A stretch of DNA of 64,000 nucleotides from Streptomyces decoyicus (lineage in GTDB: Bacteria > Actinomycetota > Actinomycetes > Streptomycetales > Streptomycetaceae): positions 6,448,001-6,512,000 of the forward strand of contig NZ_CP082301.1 in NCBI RefSeq assembly GCF_019880305.1, given 5' to 3'. The notes under the pieces were generated by a model, which was not told where the DNA came from, ran no database searches, and was given only the letters and a program-made list of their open reading frames with translations. The position numbers and the translations under genes are program-made. How positions within the stretch are numbered: position 1 is the first letter of the stretch; each line of letters opens with the position of its first letter. This document shows positions 51,981 through 61,528 of this stretch, piece by piece.

Positions 51981-53290
51981 GTGATCTCACCAAGCAGCCC
52001 CCCGCCCAGGACGAGGCCGCCCCGGCCGCCCCCGCCGCCCCGGCCGCGGACGTCGCCCAGCCGGCCGCCATCGACCCCCGCCTGCTCGTCCGCGAACAGG
52101 GCTTCGCCGGCTACCTCAACGACTTCAAGCGCCGGGTGCGCGGTGGTGAGCTCGGATCGCTGCCGGTCGTCATCGGCCTGATCGTCATCGCGATCGTCTT
52201 CCAGCTCAAGAACAGCAGCTTCCTGTCCGCGGACAGCCTCGCGAACATCGGTGTCTACACCTCCGGCCTCGGCATCATGGCCGTCGGCATCGTCTTCGTG
52301 CTGCTGCTCGGCGAGATCGATCTGTCCGTCGGCTCGGTGGCGGGCGTCGGCGCGGCCGTGTGGGCCGTGCTCAGCGTCACCCATGGCGTCAACGACTGGC
52401 TCGCGGTCCTGATCGCCATCGTTGCCGGTGTGGTCATCGGTGCCCTGCACGGGTTCTTTTTCGCCAAGATCGGTGTGCCCGCCTTCGTCGTCACGCTGGC
52501 CGGTTTCCTCGGCTGGAGCGGTCTCCAGATCTGGATGATGGGCAAGGAAGGCTCCATCAACACGCCGAGCGGCAGTGTGGTGGAGAACCTCACCGGCTAC
52601 TACTTCGAGGACAAGGCCGCGGCCTACGGTCTCGCGCTGATCGCGGTCCTCGCGTACGCCGGATCGCTGCTGCTGGACAGCAAGCGCCGCAAGGCCGCCG
52701 CGCTGCCGTCCCGGCCGCTCAGCGAGATCCTGCTGCGCACCGGCGTGGTCGCGGTGATGGCCTTCGTCGTCGCCTATGTCCTGAACGAGCCGGCCGGCGC
52801 CCGCGGTCTGCCGCTGGCCCTGGTGCTGTTCCTCGCGGTGCTGGTCATCGCCGACTTCGTGGTGCGCCGCACCACGTACGGACGGCAGATCTTCGCGGTC
52901 GGCGGCAACGCCGAGGCGGCGCGCCGGGCCGGTATCAATGTGAACAAGATCCGGATCAGCGTCTTCGCCATCTCGGGCATGCTCGCCGCCTTCGGCGGAC
53001 TGTTCATCGCCAGCCTCTCCGGTGGTGCCACCAAGAACCTGGGCTCCGGCAACACGCTGATGAACGTCATCGCGGCGGCCGTCATCGGCGGCACCAGCCT
53101 CTTCGGCGGCCGCGGCAAGATCTGGTCCGCGCTGCTGGGCATGCTGGTCATCCAGTCGATCCAGCAGGGCCTGAACCTGCTCGGCATGGCCAGCGAGATC
53201 CAGTACATGATCACCGGTGCGGTGCTGCTCGCCGCCGTGGTGATCGACTCGGTCTCCCGCCGGACGCAGAAGACAGCCGGACGCACCTGA
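51977..53290 (+). CDS. xylH: Xylose-type ABC transporter permease
   Basis: 437 residues. A charged/Ala-Pro N-terminal tail of about 60 residues leads into about ten membrane helices of the ribose/xylose permease family ('VGIVFVLLLGEIDLSVGSVA', 'VRRTTYGRQIFAVGGNAEAA', 'GGTSLFGGRGKIWSALLGML'). Last gene of xylFGH; a strong hairpin follows. Confidence 0.93.
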   Translation: MSDLTKQPPAQDEAAPAAPAAPAADVAQPAAIDPRLLVREQGFAGYLNDFKRRVRGGELGSLPVVIGLIVIAIVFQLKNSSFLSADSLANIGVYTSGLGIMAVGIVFVLLLGEIDLSVGSVAGVGAAVWAVLSVTHGVNDWLAVLIAIVAGVVIGALHGFFFAKIGVPAFVVTLAGFLGWSGLQIWMMGKEGSINTPSGSVVENLTGYYFEDKAAAYGLALIAVLAYAGSLLLDSKRRKAAALPSRPLSEILLRTGVVAVMAFVVAYVLNEPAGARGLPLALVLFLAVLVIADFVVRRTTYGRQIFAVGGNAEAARRAGINVNKIRISVFAISGMLAAFGGLFIASLSGGATKNLGSGNTLMNVIAAAVIGGTSLFGGRGKIWSALLGMLVIQSIQQGLNLLGMASEIQYMITGAVLLAAVVIDSVSRRTQKTAGRT

Positions 53291-53312
53291 CCGATTGTCG
53301 TCGTACGACGGC

Positions 53313-53349
53313 ACCGGCCCCCACCGGGCATGATCCGGTGGGGGCCGGT
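53313..53349 (+). terminator. Terminator after xylFGH
   Basis: A 15-bp perfect stem ACCGGCCCCCACCGG / CCGGTGGGGGCCGGT with a seven-base loop, 22 bases after the xylH stop. Confidence 0.88.
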
Positions 53350-53506
53350 CCGCGTGCGGCGCCGTCCCCGGCGCGGCGCGCCACAGCCCGTCTCACCCGA
53401 GTGACATACATCGCAAGGCCCGGGCGTCGGCGCGGCGGACGCGACATTAGACTCATCTGATCGGCAAGCTCGATCCACGGCAGCAAGCAGCAGCAAGGAG
53501 GCAGGG

Positions 53507-55456
53507 GTGGCGTTGCTTTCCCGTATCAGGGGACCGCGCGATCTGGACCGACTGGGCCCGGAGCAGCTCGAGCAGCTGGCGGGGGAGATCCGTACCTTCC
53601 TTGTCGACGCGGTGTCCAAGACCGGCGGACACCTCGGGCCGAACCTCGGCGTGGTCGAGCTGACCATCGCCCTGCACCGTGTCTTCGACTCCCCGAAGGA
53701 CAAGGTGCTCTTCGACACCGGGCACCAGTCCTACGTCCACAAGCTGCTCACCGGTCGTCAGGACTTCTCCAAGCTCAAGGCGAAGGGCGGCCTGTCCGGC
53801 TACCCCTCCCGCGCCGAGTCCGAGCACGACGTCATCGAGAACAGCCACGCCTCCACGGTGCTCGGCTGGGCCGAGGGCATCGCGAAGGCCAACGAGGTGC
53901 GCGGTTCGGACAACCGGGTCGCCGCCGTCATCGGTGACGGCGCGCTGACCGGCGGCATGGCCTGGGAGGCGCTCAACAACATCGCCGCCGCCAAGGACCG
54001 CCCGCTCGTCATCGTCGTCAACGACAACGAGCGCTCCTACGCGCCGACCATCGGCGGCCTCGCCAACCACCTGGCGACCCTTCGCACCACGGACGGCTAC
54101 GAGCGTTTCCTGGCCCGTGGCAAGGACCTGCTGGAGCGGACGCCGGTCGTCGGCAGGCCGCTCTACGAGACCCTGCACGGCGCCAAGAAGGGCCTGAAGG
54201 ACTTCATCGCCCCGCAGGGCATGTTCGAGGACCTGGGCCTCAAGTACGTCGGCCCGATCGACGGCCATGACATCGAGGCGCTGGAATCCGCCCTGACGCG
54301 CGCCAAGCGCTTCGGCGGCCCGGTCATCGTCCACTGCCTCACCGAGAAGGGCCGCGGCTACCAGCCCGCCCTCCAGGACGAGGCGGACCGCTTCCACGCC
54401 GTCGGCAAGATCCACCCCGACACCGGCCTGCCCATCTCCTCGGGCGGCAAGGACTGGACGTCCGTCTTCGGTGACGAGATGGTCGAGCTCGGCAAGGAGC
54501 GCAAGGACATCGTCGCCATCACGGCGGCCATGCTCCAGCCCGTCGGACTGGAGAAGTTCGCCAAGGCCTTCCCCGACCGCGTCTACGACGTCGGCATCGC
54601 CGAGCAGCACGCGGCGGTCTCCGCGGCGGGCATGGCCACCGGCGGCCTGCACCCGGTCTTCGCCGTCTACGCCACCTTCCTCAACCGCGCCTTCGACCAG
54701 GTGCTGATGGACGTGGCGCTGCACAAGTGCGGCGTCACCTTCGTGCTGGACCGGGCCGGTGTCACGGGCACCGACGGTGCCTCGCACAACGGCATGTGGG
54801 ACATGTCGATCCTTCAGGTCGTGCCCGGTCTGCGGATCGCCGCGCCGCGCGACGCCGACCAGGTGCGCGCCCAGCTGCGCGAGGCCGTCGAGGTCGATGA
54901 CGCGCCCACCGTGGTGCGTTACTCCAAGGGCGCGGTCGGCCCGGCCGTCGAGGCCGTCGGCCGGGTGGGCGGCATGGACGTGCTGCGCGAGCCCGCCGAG
55001 TCCGTCAAGCGGCCGGATGTCCTCCTGGTCTCCGTGGGCGCGCTCGCCCCGATGTGCCTGGAGATCGCCGACCTCCTCGACAAGCAGGGCATCTCCACCA
55101 CCGTCGTCGACCCGCGCTGGGTCAAGCCGGTCGACGAGGCGCTGCCGGGCCTCGCCGCGAAGCACCGGGTCGTGGTCACCGTCGAGGACAACATCCGTTC
55201 CGGCGGCGTCGGTTCGGCGGTCGCGCAGGCCCTGCGGGACGCCGGTGTGGACCTGCCGCTGCGCGACTTCGGCATCCCCGAGCGGTTCCTCGACCACGCC
55301 TCCCGCAAGGAGGTCATGGCGGAGATCGGGCTCACCGCGCCGGACATCGCCCGTCAGGTGACCGGTCTGGTCTCCAAGATCGACGGCCGGTACGACGACG
55401 CCGAGCCGGTCGGCGCCAAGGGCGCGGCCGAGCCGGCCGAGGTCGCCCGCGACTGA
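53507..55456 (+). CDS. dxs: 1-deoxy-D-xylulose-5-phosphate synthase
   Basis: 649 residues. The thiamine-diphosphate motif is 'GDGALTGGMAWEALNN' (from about residue 143), followed by 'YVGPIDGHDIEALESAL' and transketolase-type 'FPDRVYDVGIAEQHAAVSAA' with the catalytic Glu. It condenses pyruvate and glyceraldehyde-3-phosphate, the first step of the MEP isoprenoid pathway. GTG start after AAGGAGG. It has its own terminators on both sides, so its place beside xylose transport genes looks positional rather than functional. Confidence 0.97.
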   Translation: MALLSRIRGPRDLDRLGPEQLEQLAGEIRTFLVDAVSKTGGHLGPNLGVVELTIALHRVFDSPKDKVLFDTGHQSYVHKLLTGRQDFSKLKAKGGLSGYPSRAESEHDVIENSHASTVLGWAEGIAKANEVRGSDNRVAAVIGDGALTGGMAWEALNNIAAAKDRPLVIVVNDNERSYAPTIGGLANHLATLRTTDGYERFLARGKDLLERTPVVGRPLYETLHGAKKGLKDFIAPQGMFEDLGLKYVGPIDGHDIEALESALTRAKRFGGPVIVHCLTEKGRGYQPALQDEADRFHAVGKIHPDTGLPISSGGKDWTSVFGDEMVELGKERKDIVAITAAMLQPVGLEKFAKAFPDRVYDVGIAEQHAAVSAAGMATGGLHPVFAVYATFLNRAFDQVLMDVALHKCGVTFVLDRAGVTGTDGASHNGMWDMSILQVVPGLRIAAPRDADQVRAQLREAVEVDDAPTVVRYSKGAVGPAVEAVGRVGGMDVLREPAESVKRPDVLLVSVGALAPMCLEIADLLDKQGISTTVVDPRWVKPVDEALPGLAAKHRVVVTVEDNIRSGGVGSAVAQALRDAGVDLPLRDFGIPERFLDHASRKEVMAEIGLTAPDIARQVTGLVSKIDGRYDDAEPVGAKGAAEPAEVARD

Positions 55457-55470
55457 TTCCCCAGACGGCA

Positions 55471-55519
55471 CCGATGGGCCGGCCGGTCATCCGTACGGAT
55501 GTTCCGCCCGGCCCATCGG
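55471..55519 (+). terminator. Terminator after dxs
   Basis: A 12-bp stem CCGATGGGCCGG / CCGGCCCATCGG, 14 bases after the dxs stop, with an inner ATCCGTACGGAT palindrome. Confidence 0.85.
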
Positions 55520-55652
55520 CATAGGCGCCGTCACACCCCATCGGGTGAATCCCCGCCCCCTGGAGGCCCGCCGAAGCTGACTGTTTCCCGACATTGCGGA
55601 GACTCGGTCAGTTCAGGAGAGTTGCGAGGGTCGTCCAGGCGGAGGTTCGCCC

Positions 55653-57179
55653 ATGAGCACACAGCACGGCACACCACACGATTCGCGCCGCAGTCGCGGC
55701 ATGTTCCGGACGAAGACTGTAGAGCAGTCGATCCTGGACACCGAGGAGCCGGAGCACACGCTCAGAAAATCTCTTTCGGTGCTCGATCTCACCGTTTTCG
55801 GTGTCGGTGTCGTGATCGGCACCGGCATTTTCGTCCTCACCGGCAAAATCGCCAAGGAGCAGGCCGGGCCTTCGGTCGCACTGTCCTTCGTCGTCGCGGG
55901 CGTGGTCTGTGCGCTGGCGGCCCTGTGTTACGCGGAGTTCGCCTCCACCGTGCCGGTCGCCGGATCGGCCTACACCTTCTCGTACGCCTCGCTCGGCGAG
56001 CTGCCGGCCTGGATCATCGGCTGGGACCTGGTCCTGGAACTTGCCCTGGGCTGCGCGGTGGTCGCCGTCGGCTGGTCCGGCTACATCCGCTCCCTGCTGG
56101 ACTCCGCCGGGCTGCACCTGCCCGCCGGGCTCTCCGGCACCCACGAGGGGCACTTCGGCTTCGATCTGCTCGCCACCATCCTCGTGCTGGTGCTGACCGG
56201 CATCCTGGTGCTCGGGATGAAACTGTCCTCACGGGTGACGGCAGTGGTCGTCGGGATCAAGGTCACCGTCGTCCTGCTGGTCATCATCGCCGGTGCCTTT
56301 CTCATCAACGGCGCCAACTACGAGCCGTTCATCCCGCCCAGCCGGCCCAGTGAGACCGGCGGCGGACTGGCCGCGCCGCTGTCGCAGCTGATTTTCGGCT
56401 TCAGCCCGTCCCACTTCGGGACCATGGGCATCTTCGCCGCGGCGGCCGTGGTCTTCTTCGCCTTCATCGGCTTCGACATCGTGGCCACCGCCGCCGAGGA
56501 GACCCGGCACCCGCAGCGTGATGTGCCACGCGGCATCCTCGGCTCGCTGGCCATCTGCACCGTTCTCTATGTGGCCGTGTCGGTGGTCGTCACCGGCATG
56601 CAGAAGTACAGCAAACTCTCCACCGACGCCCCGCTCGCCGATGCCTTCAAGGATCTCGGGCAGCCCTTCTTCGCGGGCGTGATCAGCTTCGGCGCCGCCG
56701 TCGGCCTGACCTCGGTCTGCATGATCCTGCTGCTCGGCCAGAGCCGGGTGTTCTTCGCGATGAGCCGCGACGGGCTGCTGCCGCGGATCTTTTCACGCGC
56801 CCACCCCCGCTTCGGGACCCCTTACCGGTCGACCATCGTGCTGGGTGTCGTCGTCGCCGTCGTCGCCGGCTTCACCTCGATCGACGAACTCGCCGAGCTG
56901 GTCAACATCGGCACTCTGTTCGCGTTCGTCGTGGTCGCCGTCGGCGTGGTCCTGCTCCGCCGCTCCCGGCCCGATCTGCATCGTTCCTTCCGTACCCCGT
57001 GGGTGCCGGTGGTGCCGGCGCTGTCCGTGCTCGCCTCGGTGTGGCTGATGCTCAATCTGCCCGCGGAGACCTGGGTCCGGTTCGCGATCTGGATGGTCAT
57101 CGGGTTCGGCGTCTACTTCCTGTACGGGCGCTCGCACAGCCGCCTGGGCATCCGCAACCGGCAGACCGGCAAGGACTGA
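55653..57179 (+). CDS. APC-family amino-acid permease
   Basis: 508 residues with about twelve membrane helices. The start 'TLRKSLSVLDLTVFGVGVVI' and 'GTGIFVLTGKIAKEQAGPSV' carry the GIG-like substrate-binding turn of the APC fold, and 'FFAFIGFDIVATAAEETRHP' is the conserved helix 6 motif of cationic amino-acid transporters. Probably imports or exchanges amino acids. Single-gene unit. Confidence 0.93.
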   Translation: MSTQHGTPHDSRRSRGMFRTKTVEQSILDTEEPEHTLRKSLSVLDLTVFGVGVVIGTGIFVLTGKIAKEQAGPSVALSFVVAGVVCALAALCYAEFASTVPVAGSAYTFSYASLGELPAWIIGWDLVLELALGCAVVAVGWSGYIRSLLDSAGLHLPAGLSGTHEGHFGFDLLATILVLVLTGILVLGMKLSSRVTAVVVGIKVTVVLLVIIAGAFLINGANYEPFIPPSRPSETGGGLAAPLSQLIFGFSPSHFGTMGIFAAAAVVFFAFIGFDIVATAAEETRHPQRDVPRGILGSLAICTVLYVAVSVVVTGMQKYSKLSTDAPLADAFKDLGQPFFAGVISFGAAVGLTSVCMILLLGQSRVFFAMSRDGLLPRIFSRAHPRFGTPYRSTIVLGVVVAVVAGFTSIDELAELVNIGTLFAFVVVAVGVVLLRRSRPDLHRSFRTPWVPVVPALSVLASVWLMLNLPAETWVRFAIWMVIGFGVYFLYGRSHSRLGIRNRQTGKD

Positions 57180-57362
57180 CACGCCCGGCCGTACGCCCGC
57201 CGGGACTTCCGGCCGACTGCCCCGTATGCCGCGACGAGGCGGTGTACGGGGCAGCCGGCGGCCGTCCCTCGGCTGCCTCGGCATTCCGCCGCCCGTCCAG
57301 TAGCCGGCCCGCAGAGACGGCCGCCCAGCACCCGCCGCCCCCCCGCACGCCGGCGGAGGGTC

Positions 57363-57755
57363 CTACGCCTCGCCGTGCCCCCGGCCCCACACCGCCCGCG
57401 GTCCCGTCACCCGGGCTCCCAGCGCCTGGACCCGCTCCCGCAGCTCGCGGTCCGCGGTGACCACCACACAGTCCCGGTCGCCGCACTCCGCGGCCACCAG
57501 CTGCACGATCCGGTCGTCGCCGCTGCCGCTCGCGGGCACCACCCGTACGCCCTCGACGGATTCGACCCCGCGCGCCGCGCCCTCCACCACCAGGACCACC
57601 TCGACGGGCGGCGGCACCAGCCCCGGCAGCCCCTTGTCGGCGTACTGGGGCAGCGCGTCGCGCAGCCGCTCCGCCGCGCCGTGCCGGTCCCGCCACCAGC
57701 CGTCGGGCACCGAGCCGACGACGTTCGCGGCATCGACAATGACCATGGAATCCAT
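57363..57755 (-). CDS. NYN/PIN-like RNase-fold protein
   Basis: 130 residues. 'MVIVDAANVVGSVPDGWWRD' at the start and 'DDRIVQLVAAECGDRDCVVV' then 'TADRELRERVQALGARV' give the acidic residues of a PIN/NYN nuclease fold (Asp in strand 1, D-D-R, T-A-D-R). YacP-like relatives act on rRNA or mRNA; this one may be a small endoribonuclease. ATG at 57755 or the next ATG three codons later. Confidence 0.85.
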   Translation of the reverse strand: MDSMVIVDAANVVGSVPDGWWRDRHGAAERLRDALPQYADKGLPGLVPPPVEVVLVVEGAARGVESVEGVRVVPASGSGDDRIVQLVAAECGDRDCVVVTADRELRERVQALGARVTGPRAVWGRGHGEA

Positions 57756-57845
57756 GCCGCCACTGTCCCACGCCGGGGGGCGGCGCCGTTCGCGTGGTCA
57801 GGACCGGCCGGGACGGGTGGGCCGGGCCGCTCCTGACACACGAAG

Positions 57846-57877
57846 GCGCGGGCCGGCTCCGCCGAGCCGGCCCGCGC
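57846..57877 (-). terminator. Terminator after fadB
   Basis: A 14-bp stem GCGCGGGCCGGCTC / GAGCCGGCCCGCGC with a four-base loop, 24 bases beyond the fadB stop. Confidence 0.85.
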
Positions 57878-57900
57878 TTTCCGTCCTCAGTGCTGCGCCC

Positions 57901-60033
57901 TTACGCGGGCACGCTCGCCACGCCCGGGGCCAGGAACTTCTTGCCCCGCACCCGCTCGGAGACACCCGCGCGGTCCAGGTACGGCGTGATGCCGCCCAGG
58001 TGGAAGGGCCAGCCGGCGCCGGTGATCAGGCACAGGTCGATGTCCTGCGCCTCGGCGACCACACCCTCGTCCAGCATCAGGCCGATCTCCTGCGCCACCG
58101 CGTCCAGGACGCGGTCGCGGACCTGCTCCTCCGTCAGCACCGAGTCGCCCTGCTTGAGGAGCGCGGCGACCTCGGGGTCCAGCTCCGGCTTGCCGGAGTC
58201 GTAGACGTAGAAGCCGCGCTTGCCGGCCTCGACGACGGCCTTCAGGTTGGGGGAGACCGTGAAGCGGTCCGGGAAGGAGCGGTTCAGGGTCTCCGACACG
58301 TGCAGACCGATCGCCGGGCCGACCAGCTCCAGCAGCACCAGCGGCGACATCGGCAGACCGAGCGGCTCGATGGCCTTCTCGGCGGTCTCGACCGGGGTGC
58401 CCTCGTCGATGACGTTCTGAATCTCGCCCATGAAGCGGGTCAGGATGCGGTTGACGACGAACGCCGGGGCGTCCTTCACCAGCACCGCGGTCTTCTTCAG
58501 CTTCTTGGCGACACCGAAGGCCGTGGCCAGCGAGGCGTCGTCGGTCTTCTCACCGCGGACGATCTCCAGCAGCGGCAGGATCGCGACCGGGTTGAAGAAG
58601 TGGAAGCCGACGACCCGCTCGGGGTGCTTGAGCTTCGAGGCCATCTCGGAGACCGACAGCGAGGAGGTGTTGGTGGCGAGGATCGCGTGCGCCGGGGCGA
58701 CGGCCTCCACCTCCGCGAACACCTGCTGCTTGACGCCGATCTCCTCGAAGACGGCCTCGATGATGAAGTCGGCGTCGGAGAAGCCCTCGGCCTTGTCGAG
58801 GACGCCGGAGACCAGGGCCTTGAGGCGGTTGGCCTTGTCCTGGTTGATCCGGCCCTTGCCGAGCAGCTTGTCGATCTCGGCGTGGACGTAGCCCACACCC
58901 TTGTCGACGCGCTCCTGGTCGATGTCGGTCAGCACGACCGGCACCTCCAGGCGGCGCAGGAACAGCAGTGCCAGCTGCGAGGCCATCAGGCCGGCGCCGA
59001 CGACACCGACCTTGCTGACCGGGCGCGCCAGGCTCTTGTCCGGCGCACCGGCGGGCCGCTTGGCACGCTTCTGCACCAGGTTGAACGAGTAGATACCGGC
59101 GCGGAGTTCGCCACCCATGATCAGGTCGGCGAGCGCCTGGTCCTCGGCGTCGAAACCGGCCTGGAGGTCCCCGCTCTTGGCGGCGGCGATGATGTCCAGC
59201 GCCCGGTAGGCGGCCGGGGCGGCGCCGTGCACCTTGCCGTCGGCGATGAACCGGCCCTTGGCAACGGCCTGGTCCCAGGCCTCGCCACGGTCGATCTCGG
59301 CGCGCTCGACGGCCACGTCGCCCTTGAGGACGTTCGCGGTCCAGATCAGCGACTGCTCCAGGAAGTCCGCGCCCTCGAAGATCGCGTCCGCGATGCCGAG
59401 GTCGAAGACCTGCTTGCCCTTGAGCTGCTTGTTCTGGTTGAGCGAGTTCTCGATGATGACCGAGACGGCCTTCTCCGCACCGATGAGGTTCGGCAGCAGC
59501 GCACAGCCGCCCCAGCCCGGGACGAGACCGAGGAAGACCTCGGGCAGCGAGAAGGCCGGCAGCGCCTTGGAGACGGTGCGGTAGGAGCAGTGCAGACCGA
59601 CCTCGACGCCGCCGCCCATCGCGGCACCGTTGTAGTAGGCGAAGGTCGGTACGGGGAGCCCGGAGAGCCGCTTGAAGACCTCGTGGCCGCCCTTGCCGAT
59701 GGCCAGCGCGTCCTCGTGCCGCCCCAGCAGCTCGACGCCCTTGAGGTCGGCGCCGACGGCGAAGATGAACGGCTTGCCGGTGATGCCGACGCCGACGATG
59801 CCGCCGTCCGCGGCCTCCTTCTCGACCTGATCGATCGCGGCGTTGAGGTTCGCGAGCGAGCCGGGACCGAAGGTGGTCGGCTTGGTGTGGTCGAAGCCGT
59901 TGTCCAGCGTGATCAGCGCGAACTTGCCCGCGCCGTACGGCAGATCGAGGTGGCGGACGTGCGCCTGGGTGACGACCTCGTCCGGGAACAGCTCGGCCGC
60001 ACCCTTCAGAAGCTCGGTGGTGGGGGTGCTCAC
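57901..60033 (-). CDS. fadB: Multifunctional enoyl-CoA hydratase/3-hydroxyacyl-CoA dehydrogenase
   Basis: 710 residues from GTG at 60033 (GGAGG six bases upstream, overlapping the thiolase stop). The N-terminal crotonase domain has 'NGAAMGGGVEVGLHCSYRTV' and 'SLPEVFLGLVPGWGGCALLP'. The Rossmann domain starts near residue 335 with 'VGVVGAGLMASQLALLFLRR', then 'IIEAVFEEIGVKQQVFAEVE' and 'NTSSLSVSEMASKLKHPERV' (His-Glu dyad region 'VVGFHFFNP'). It hydrates enoyl-CoA and oxidises the hydroxyacyl-CoA in beta-oxidation. Operon with the thiolase. Confidence 0.95.
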   Translation of the reverse strand: MSTPTTELLKGAAELFPDEVVTQAHVRHLDLPYGAGKFALITLDNGFDHTKPTTFGPGSLANLNAAIDQVEKEAADGGIVGVGITGKPFIFAVGADLKGVELLGRHEDALAIGKGGHEVFKRLSGLPVPTFAYYNGAAMGGGVEVGLHCSYRTVSKALPAFSLPEVFLGLVPGWGGCALLPNLIGAEKAVSVIIENSLNQNKQLKGKQVFDLGIADAIFEGADFLEQSLIWTANVLKGDVAVERAEIDRGEAWDQAVAKGRFIADGKVHGAAPAAYRALDIIAAAKSGDLQAGFDAEDQALADLIMGGELRAGIYSFNLVQKRAKRPAGAPDKSLARPVSKVGVVGAGLMASQLALLFLRRLEVPVVLTDIDQERVDKGVGYVHAEIDKLLGKGRINQDKANRLKALVSGVLDKAEGFSDADFIIEAVFEEIGVKQQVFAEVEAVAPAHAILATNTSSLSVSEMASKLKHPERVVGFHFFNPVAILPLLEIVRGEKTDDASLATAFGVAKKLKKTAVLVKDAPAFVVNRILTRFMGEIQNVIDEGTPVETAEKAIEPLGLPMSPLVLLELVGPAIGLHVSETLNRSFPDRFTVSPNLKAVVEAGKRGFYVYDSGKPELDPEVAALLKQGDSVLTEEQVRDRVLDAVAQEIGLMLDEGVVAEAQDIDLCLITGAGWPFHLGGITPYLDRAGVSERVRGKKFLAPGVASVPA

Positions 60034-61256
60034 TTGCTGCCTCCGGCGTCCTTGTGGTTCGGGTTCTCCCAGATGACCGTCGCGCCCATGCCGAAGCCGA
60101 CGCACATGGTGGTCAGGCCGTAGCGGACCTCCGGCTGCTCCTCGAACTGCCGGGCCAGCTGCGTCATCAGCCGGACACCGGAGGAGGCCAGCGGGTGACC
60201 GAAGGCGATGGCGCCGCCGTACTGGTTGACGCGCGCGTCGTCGTCGGCGATGCCGTAGTGGTCGAGGAAGGCGAGCACCTGCACGGCGAACGCCTCGTTG
60301 ACCTCGAACAGGTCGATGTCACCGATGCCGAGGCCCGCCTTGGCGAGGGCCTTCTCGGTGGCCGGGATCGGGCCGTAGCCCATGACCTCGGGCTCGACGC
60401 CCGCGAAGGCGTAGGAGACCAGGCGCATCTTGACCGGGAGGTCGTTCTCCCGCGCGAAGTCCTCGGAGGCGAGGATCGAGGCGGTGGCGCCGTCGTTGAG
60501 ACCCGCGGCGTTGCCGGCCGTGACGCGGCCGTGCGCGCGGAACGGCGTCTTCAGGCCGGTGAGGTTCTCCAGGGTCGTCCCCGGACGCATCGGCTCGTCG
60601 GCGGTCACCAGGCCCCAGCCGGTCTCGCCGACCTCCGCGTTGGTGTTGCGCACCGAGATCGGTACCAGATCCTGCTGGATCTTGCCGTTCGCGTACGCCT
60701 TCGCCGCCTTCTCCTGCGAGCGCACGGCGTACTCGTCGGCGCGCTGCTTGGTGATGTGCGGGTAGCGGTCGTGGAGGTTCTCCGCGGTCATGCCCATGAA
60801 CAGGGCGGACTCGTCGACGAGCTTCTCGCTGACGAACCGCGGGTTCGGGTCGACGGCCTCGCCCATGGGGTGGCGGCCCATGTGCTCGACACCGCCGGCG
60901 ATGACGGCGTCGTACGCACCGAAGGCGATGGAGCCGGCGGTGGCGGTGACGGCGGTCAGCGCACCGGCACACATGCGGTCGATGGAGTAACCGGGCACGG
61001 ACTGCGGCAGGCCGGCGAGGATGCCGGCCGTACGGCCGAGGGTCAGGCCCTGGTCACCGATCTGGGTGGTGGCGGCGATGGCGACCTCGTCGATCTTCGC
61101 GGGGTCCAGGGCCGGGTTGCGGCGCAGCAGCTCCCGGATGGCCTTCACGACGAGATCGTCGGCGCGGGTCTCGTGGTAGATGCCCTTCGGGCCCGCCTTG
61201 CCGAACGGGGTGCGGACGCCGTCTACGAAGACGACGTCCCTAGCGGTACGAGGCAC
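60030..61256 (-). CDS. fadA: Acetyl-CoA acyltransferase (thiolase)
   Basis: 408 residues from GTG at 61256 (GGAGGAG upstream). Catalytic Cys near residue 94 in 'SIDRMCAGALTAV', then 'FEVNEAFAVQVLAFLDHYGI', 'GGAIAFGHPLASSGVRLMTQ' (His) and 'MCVGFGMGATVIWEN' (second Cys). It cleaves 3-ketoacyl-CoA to acetyl-CoA. The stop overlaps the fadB start (GTGA), so the beta-oxidation complex subunits are coupled. Confidence 0.96.
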   Translation of the reverse strand: MPRTARDVVFVDGVRTPFGKAGPKGIYHETRADDLVVKAIRELLRRNPALDPAKIDEVAIAATTQIGDQGLTLGRTAGILAGLPQSVPGYSIDRMCAGALTAVTATAGSIAFGAYDAVIAGGVEHMGRHPMGEAVDPNPRFVSEKLVDESALFMGMTAENLHDRYPHITKQRADEYAVRSQEKAAKAYANGKIQQDLVPISVRNTNAEVGETGWGLVTADEPMRPGTTLENLTGLKTPFRAHGRVTAGNAAGLNDGATASILASEDFARENDLPVKMRLVSYAFAGVEPEVMGYGPIPATEKALAKAGLGIGDIDLFEVNEAFAVQVLAFLDHYGIADDDARVNQYGGAIAFGHPLASSGVRLMTQLARQFEEQPEVRYGLTTMCVGFGMGATVIWENPNHKDAGGSK

Positions 61257-61528
61257 GTTGGCTCTCCTCCAGGTGCGGGATGGCACTGCTGCGGGGCGCC
61301 CCGGGGGACGCTTCACACCGACATGCTACTTACGGGTAACCAAGCTGCACACCCCCACCGCCCGGAGCGGTGAAGGTCACACCGGATGGATGTGCCGCTC
61401 ACCCCTCTCCCGACCGGTTCCCGGCGGTGAACCGCCGATCGAAAACGACCGATTGCCGCCGAGTCTTGGTGCAATTCATCCCATTACGCACTTAAAGTGC
61501 CCATATGGATACGAACAGGAGTGGTGTC

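Noticed and set aside
53507..55456. Functional link of dxs to xylose uptake
   Set aside because: Dxs uses pyruvate and glyceraldehyde-3-phosphate, not xylose, and strong terminators separate it from xylFGH.
53453..55471. 672-codon frame antisense to dxs
   Set aside because: Same mirror effect; composition is typical of the reverse strand of a GC-rich gene.
57457..60123. 888-codon frame antisense to fadB
   Set aside because: Spans two unrelated genes on the other strand and encodes no recognisable domain.
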